Source of the DNA: Corynebacterium auris
GTDB lineage: Bacteria; Actinomycetota; Actinomycetes; Mycobacteriales; Mycobacteriaceae
DNA: 64,000 nucleotides
Assembly (NCBI RefSeq): GCF_030408575.1
Contig: NZ_CP047047.1
Coordinates: 2,163,275-2,227,274, forward strand
Direction of reading: 5' to 3'
Shown here: in pieces, positions 61,157 to 64,000 of the stretch
How the letters are laid out: every line of letters begins with the position of its first letter
Position numbering within the stretch: position 1 is the stretch's first letter
Translations under genes and position numbers: made by a program
The notes under the pieces: model-generated
The model's database searches: none
What the model was told of the DNA's origin: nothing
What the model saw: only the letters and a program-made list of their open reading frames with translations

Positions 61157-62743
61157 ATGACTCCCACCCCCGTCAAAGAGTTCCAAGACACCTTGTGGAA
61201 GGCGGCCGATAAGCTGCGCGGCTCCATGGATGCCTCGCAATACAAAGACATCGTCCTCGGACTCGTGTTTCTCAAGTACGTCACCGATGCCTTCGATGCA
61301 CGCCGCCAAGAGCTCCGAGCCGAGCTCGAGGAAGAAGGTGCCACCGAGGAGGAGATCCTGGAGGAGCTTGAGGACCGCGACGCCTATCTGGAAAAGAACG
61401 TCTTCTGGGTCGCGCCTGCTGCTCGCTGGGACTTTCTGCAGCGCCACTCCAAGGGCAAGACCGAGGAGGCTGGCGGCGAGTTCAAGGCGATAGGCAAGCT
61501 TATCGACGAAGCCGCGGAAACCCTCATGGCCGACAACCCCACCCTCGAGGGCACCCTGCCGCACAACTACAACAGCGAAAGCGTGGACCAGCGCCGCCTC
61601 GGCGAGCTCGTCGACCTCTTTAGCACCACCCGGTTCACGGCCGAAGGCCCGGAGCGGGCCCGCGACCTGCTGGGTGAAGTCTACGAGTACTTCCTCGCTC
61701 GCTTCGCTTCCGCAGAAGGCAAGCGCGGCGGCGAGTTCTACACCCCTCGCCCGGTGGTTCGCACGCTCGTGGAAATCCTCGAGCCGACGGAGGGCCGCGT
61801 CTACGACCCGTGCTGCGGTTCCGGCGGCATGTTCGTTCAGGCGGAGAAGTTCCTGGACGCGCACGACAAGGATCCGTCCGCAATCGCGATATACGGCCAG
61901 GAGCTCAACGAGCGCACGTGGCGCATGGCCCGCATGAACCTCGCCATCCACGCACTGAGCGCGAAGGGGCTTGGTGAGCGCTGGGGCGACACCTTCGCCC
62001 GCGATATCCACCCCGGCGTCGAGATGGATTACGTGCTGGCCAACCCGCCGTTCAACATCAAGGACTGGGTCCGCAACACCGACGACAAGCGCTGGATCTA
62101 CGGCGTGCCACCGGAGAAGAACGCGAACTTCGGCTGGATGCAGCACATCATTTCCAAACTCCGCCCCCAGGGCGAGGCGGGCGTGGTGATGGCCAACGGC
62201 ACCATGACCTCGAACACCTCGGGCGAGGGCGAGATCCGCAAGAACATGCTCGAAGACGACATTGTCTCCTGCGTGATCACGCTGCCTTCCCAGCTCTTCC
62301 GCGGCACCCAGATACCGGTGTGCGTATGGTTCTTTGCCAAGAACAAGGGCCCAGGTTCGAAGGGCACCATCGACCGCCGCGGGCAGTTCTTGCTTATCGA
62401 CGCCCGCTCGCTCGGCCACATGATCGACCGCACCGAGCGTACGTTCTCGGACGAAGACATCCAGAAGATCGCGAACACGTTCCGCACCTGGCGCGGACGC
62501 GAATCCGCCGAAGGCGAGTACGAAGATGTCCCCGGCTTCTGCAAATCGGTGCCGCTCGAGGAGATCCGCGAGGCAAACTACGCGCTCACCCCGGGCCGTT
62601 ACGTCGGCTTCGCCGAAACCGAAGAGGACGACGAACCGATCGACGAGAAGATCGCACGCCTCACCGCCGAGCTCACCGCAGCCTTGGACGAATCGGCCCG
62701 TCTCGATGCCGTCGTCCGCGAGCAGCTGGGGAGGTTGGGGTAG
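61157..62743 (+). CDS. hsdM: Type I restriction-modification DNA methyltransferase subunit HsdM
   Basis: 528 residues from the ATG at 61157. N-terminal HsdM helical domain (FQDTLWKAADKLRGSMDASQYKDIVLGLVFLKYV, residues about 6-45, given by position), then the N6-adenine methylase core: SAM motif VYDPCCGSGGMFVQAEKF and catalytic NPPF in DYVLANPPFNIKDW. C-terminal region ends in a coiled coil that contacts HsdS. With two HsdM and one HsdS it methylates adenines in a bipartite site. Its TAG stop overlaps the GTG of hsdS (TAGTG). Confidence 0.95.
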   Translation: MTPTPVKEFQDTLWKAADKLRGSMDASQYKDIVLGLVFLKYVTDAFDARRQELRAELEEEGATEEEILEELEDRDAYLEKNVFWVAPAARWDFLQRHSKGKTEEAGGEFKAIGKLIDEAAETLMADNPTLEGTLPHNYNSESVDQRRLGELVDLFSTTRFTAEGPERARDLLGEVYEYFLARFASAEGKRGGEFYTPRPVVRTLVEILEPTEGRVYDPCCGSGGMFVQAEKFLDAHDKDPSAIAIYGQELNERTWRMARMNLAIHALSAKGLGERWGDTFARDIHPGVEMDYVLANPPFNIKDWVRNTDDKRWIYGVPPEKNANFGWMQHIISKLRPQGEAGVVMANGTMTSNTSGEGEIRKNMLEDDIVSCVITLPSQLFRGTQIPVCVWFFAKNKGPGSKGTIDRRGQFLLIDARSLGHMIDRTERTFSDEDIQKIANTFRTWRGRESAEGEYEDVPGFCKSVPLEEIREANYALTPGRYVGFAETEEDDEPIDEKIARLTAELTAALDESARLDAVVREQLGRLG

Positions 62744-63939
62744 TGGCGACCATTCGAGATCTGTGCCTGACGATCGGGTCAGGTGCGACGCCGAGCCGGA
62801 AGCAAAACGAATTCTTTTCAGGCAGTATCCCTTGGTTGAAGACTAAGGAACTTGCTGATGCTGAAATCCTGGACACGGAAGAGCACATCTCGGAACGTGC
62901 ATTGGCTGAATCCTCATGCAAGCTCCTGCCGCCTGGGACCGTTGTGATGGCTATGTACGGCGCGACGGTTGGCAGACTGGGAGTGATGGGCCGGGAGATG
63001 ACGACTAACCAGGCTTGTTGCGCAATGGTGGCAGATCCCAAACTGCTCGATAACCGTTACTTGTTCTATTGGCTAAAGAACAGCCGTAGGCGGATCCGCG
63101 ATCTAAGTAACGGAGCTGCGCAACAGAACCTAAGCGTGAGAACCATCGGGGCGATAGAGATAGATCCCCCACCAATCGAAATTCAAGCTCGCATAGGTGC
63201 CGTTCTCAGATCCCTCGACGACAAGATCGCGGCGAATTCTCACACAGTTAAGATGGCCCTTCAGCTCCAACTCGCGGTTTGGCAAACACACACCGAGAAC
63301 GCAGATCTGATCCCGCTTGTCGAAGTGGCCGGACCGGTTTTGGGAGGCACTCCGCCGCGTAAAGACGAAGCCAGTTGGAACGGGGGTCACAAGTGGGCTT
63401 CCGTTGCCGATATAACCGCAAGTCCAAGATCCCACCTACTGACTACTGTCGAAACGATTTCGGATGTGGCTGCGAAAAAGAAGCGGTTTTCGCCCTTGCC
63501 TGCAGGGTCCGTCTTGCTGTCAGCTCGCGGCACCGTTGGAAGCGTAGTTTCGATAGTAGGTCCAACATCATTCAACCAATCGGCTTACGGGTTCGAGGCT
63601 AAGCCAGGATTCGATGCTGCACTCCGTCTAGCTGTCATGTCGGCGGTTAAAGAATTGCGGGCCAAATCCCACGGGTCGGTTTTCTCTACAATTACGAAAA
63701 CACAAATACAGGAAGCCTTAGTTCCGTCTGTATTCAGTGATCACGCGCAGCCCCTCCACCGAAAGCTCAACACTTTGGAGGACTTGATTGTCGCGCTCGA
63801 GAGAGAGAACCTTATCCTCGCCAAAACCCGCGATGAGCTGCTTCCGCTCCTCATGAGTGGAAAGATCACGGTGAAGGAAGCGGAGCAGGAAGCCACCGCT
63901 GCTGGCCCGGATATTGCAGGTGAGGAGAGCGAGGCGTAA
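62743..63939 (+). CDS. hsdS: Type I restriction-modification specificity subunit HsdS
   Basis: 398 residues from the GTG at 62743, overlapping the hsdM stop; an ORF beginning earlier is an hsdM shadow. Two target-recognition domains: TRD1 about 1-155 (DLCLTIGSGATPSRKQNEFF, then QNLSVRTIGAIEIDPPPIEIQ) followed by central conserved helix (ARIGAVLRSLDDKIAANSHTV), and TRD2 about 190-345 (VEVAGPVLGGTPPRKDEASW, PAGSVLLSARGTVG) followed by the distal helix (LEDLIVALERENLILAKTRDELLPLLMSG). Complete and uninterrupted. TRD DNA is visibly less GC-rich than hsdM, typical of swapped specificity genes. Confidence 0.94.
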   Translation: MATIRDLCLTIGSGATPSRKQNEFFSGSIPWLKTKELADAEILDTEEHISERALAESSCKLLPPGTVVMAMYGATVGRLGVMGREMTTNQACCAMVADPKLLDNRYLFYWLKNSRRRIRDLSNGAAQQNLSVRTIGAIEIDPPPIEIQARIGAVLRSLDDKIAANSHTVKMALQLQLAVWQTHTENADLIPLVEVAGPVLGGTPPRKDEASWNGGHKWASVADITASPRSHLLTTVETISDVAAKKKRFSPLPAGSVLLSARGTVGSVVSIVGPTSFNQSAYGFEAKPGFDAALRLAVMSAVKELRAKSHGSVFSTITKTQIQEALVPSVFSDHAQPLHRKLNTLEDLIVALERENLILAKTRDELLPLLMSGKITVKEAEQEATAAGPDIAGEESEA

Positions 63940-63943
63940 CACC

Positions 63944-64000
63944 ATGGTCTACAGCGAGGCAGCATTCGAAGTCGACGCGCTCGACTTGCTCGGCGAGCTC
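63944..64000 (+). CDS. hsdR: Type I restriction endonuclease subunit HsdR, partial
   Basis: Only the first 19 codons are in the window: MVYSEAAFEVDALDLLGEL, the usual start of HsdR proteins (YSEAAFE near the N-terminus). The ATG is 4 bases after the hsdS stop. The gene continues past the window edge. Confidence 0.7.
   Translation, partial: MVYSEAAFEVDALDLLGEL

Overview
The window is chromosomal DNA from a Corynebacterium (Mycobacteriales). Most of it matches the conserved mycolate and arabinogalactan cluster of the genus: an acyltransferase, a DUF3068 protein, a GT4 glycosyltransferase, GTP-dependent PEP carboxykinase, TrmB, a NYN-domain protein, an MmpL lipid exporter, AccD4, Pks13, FadD32, a cutinase-like hydrolase, two corynomycolyltransferases, AftB, UbiA (decaprenyl-phosphate phosphoribose synthase), a PAP2 phosphatase and GlfT2. 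These core genes are visibly GC-rich. The segments inserted between them are lower in GC and rich in insertion-sequence debris.

Layout. (1) 27-6257: a lower-GC block holding ribB, a PlsC-type acyltransferase, an MMPL exporter, a convergent SRPBCC-marR pair and an IS3 remnant. It is bounded by two near-identical copies of a palindromic repeat (TATGCAATGCATA plus GGCGCCC). (2) 6257-11946: core genes (acyltransferase 3, DUF3068, a multi-spanning membrane protein, GT4, methyltransferase), with three very small ORFs at 9564-10121, two of them paralogous. (3) 11947-30312: an 18 kb insertion between the methyltransferase and pckG. It contains nested, truncated and partly inverted IS3, IS21, IS256 and IS481 elements around one intact foreign operon at 16464-23489. 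(4) 30309-37698: pckG, with trmB, NYN, mmpL and two membrane-protein genes diverging from it. (5) 37695-39730: a DUF222/HNH gene, an 11-unit 45-bp tandem array built on the same TATGCAATGCATA palindrome, and a 38-residue porin-like peptide gene with its own terminator. (6) 39798-58685: mycolic acid condensation, transfer and arabinogalactan assembly genes, all on the minus strand. (7) 58718-60480: a TetR regulator and a divergent GAP/Sap-family exporter that share an operator. (8) 60640-64000: a type I restriction-modification locus (broken hsdS-like remnant, hsdM, hsdS, start of hsdR).

The most interesting system is the 16464-23489 operon. It encodes a secreted LGFP-repeat protein, a secreted protein with an AbfB-like arabinose-binding domain, a 1242-residue secreted ALF-repeat/coiled-coil protein ending in a WHH-type HNH nuclease, and a SUKH (SMI1/KNR4) immunity protein. 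I read it as a contact- or diffusion-dependent polymorphic toxin whose two accessory proteins are built to bind the arabinogalactan/mycolate envelope that only this group of bacteria has.

How the core genes work together: AccD4 supplies the carboxylated acyl unit, FadD32 activates the meromycolate-type chain, and Pks13 condenses the two. MmpL (with the acyltransferase as a possible TMM acetyltransferase) exports the trehalose ester. The mycolyltransferases transfer it to arabinogalactan, whose galactan (GlfT2), arabinose donor (UbiA plus PAP2) and terminal arabinose (AftB) are made by the neighbouring genes.
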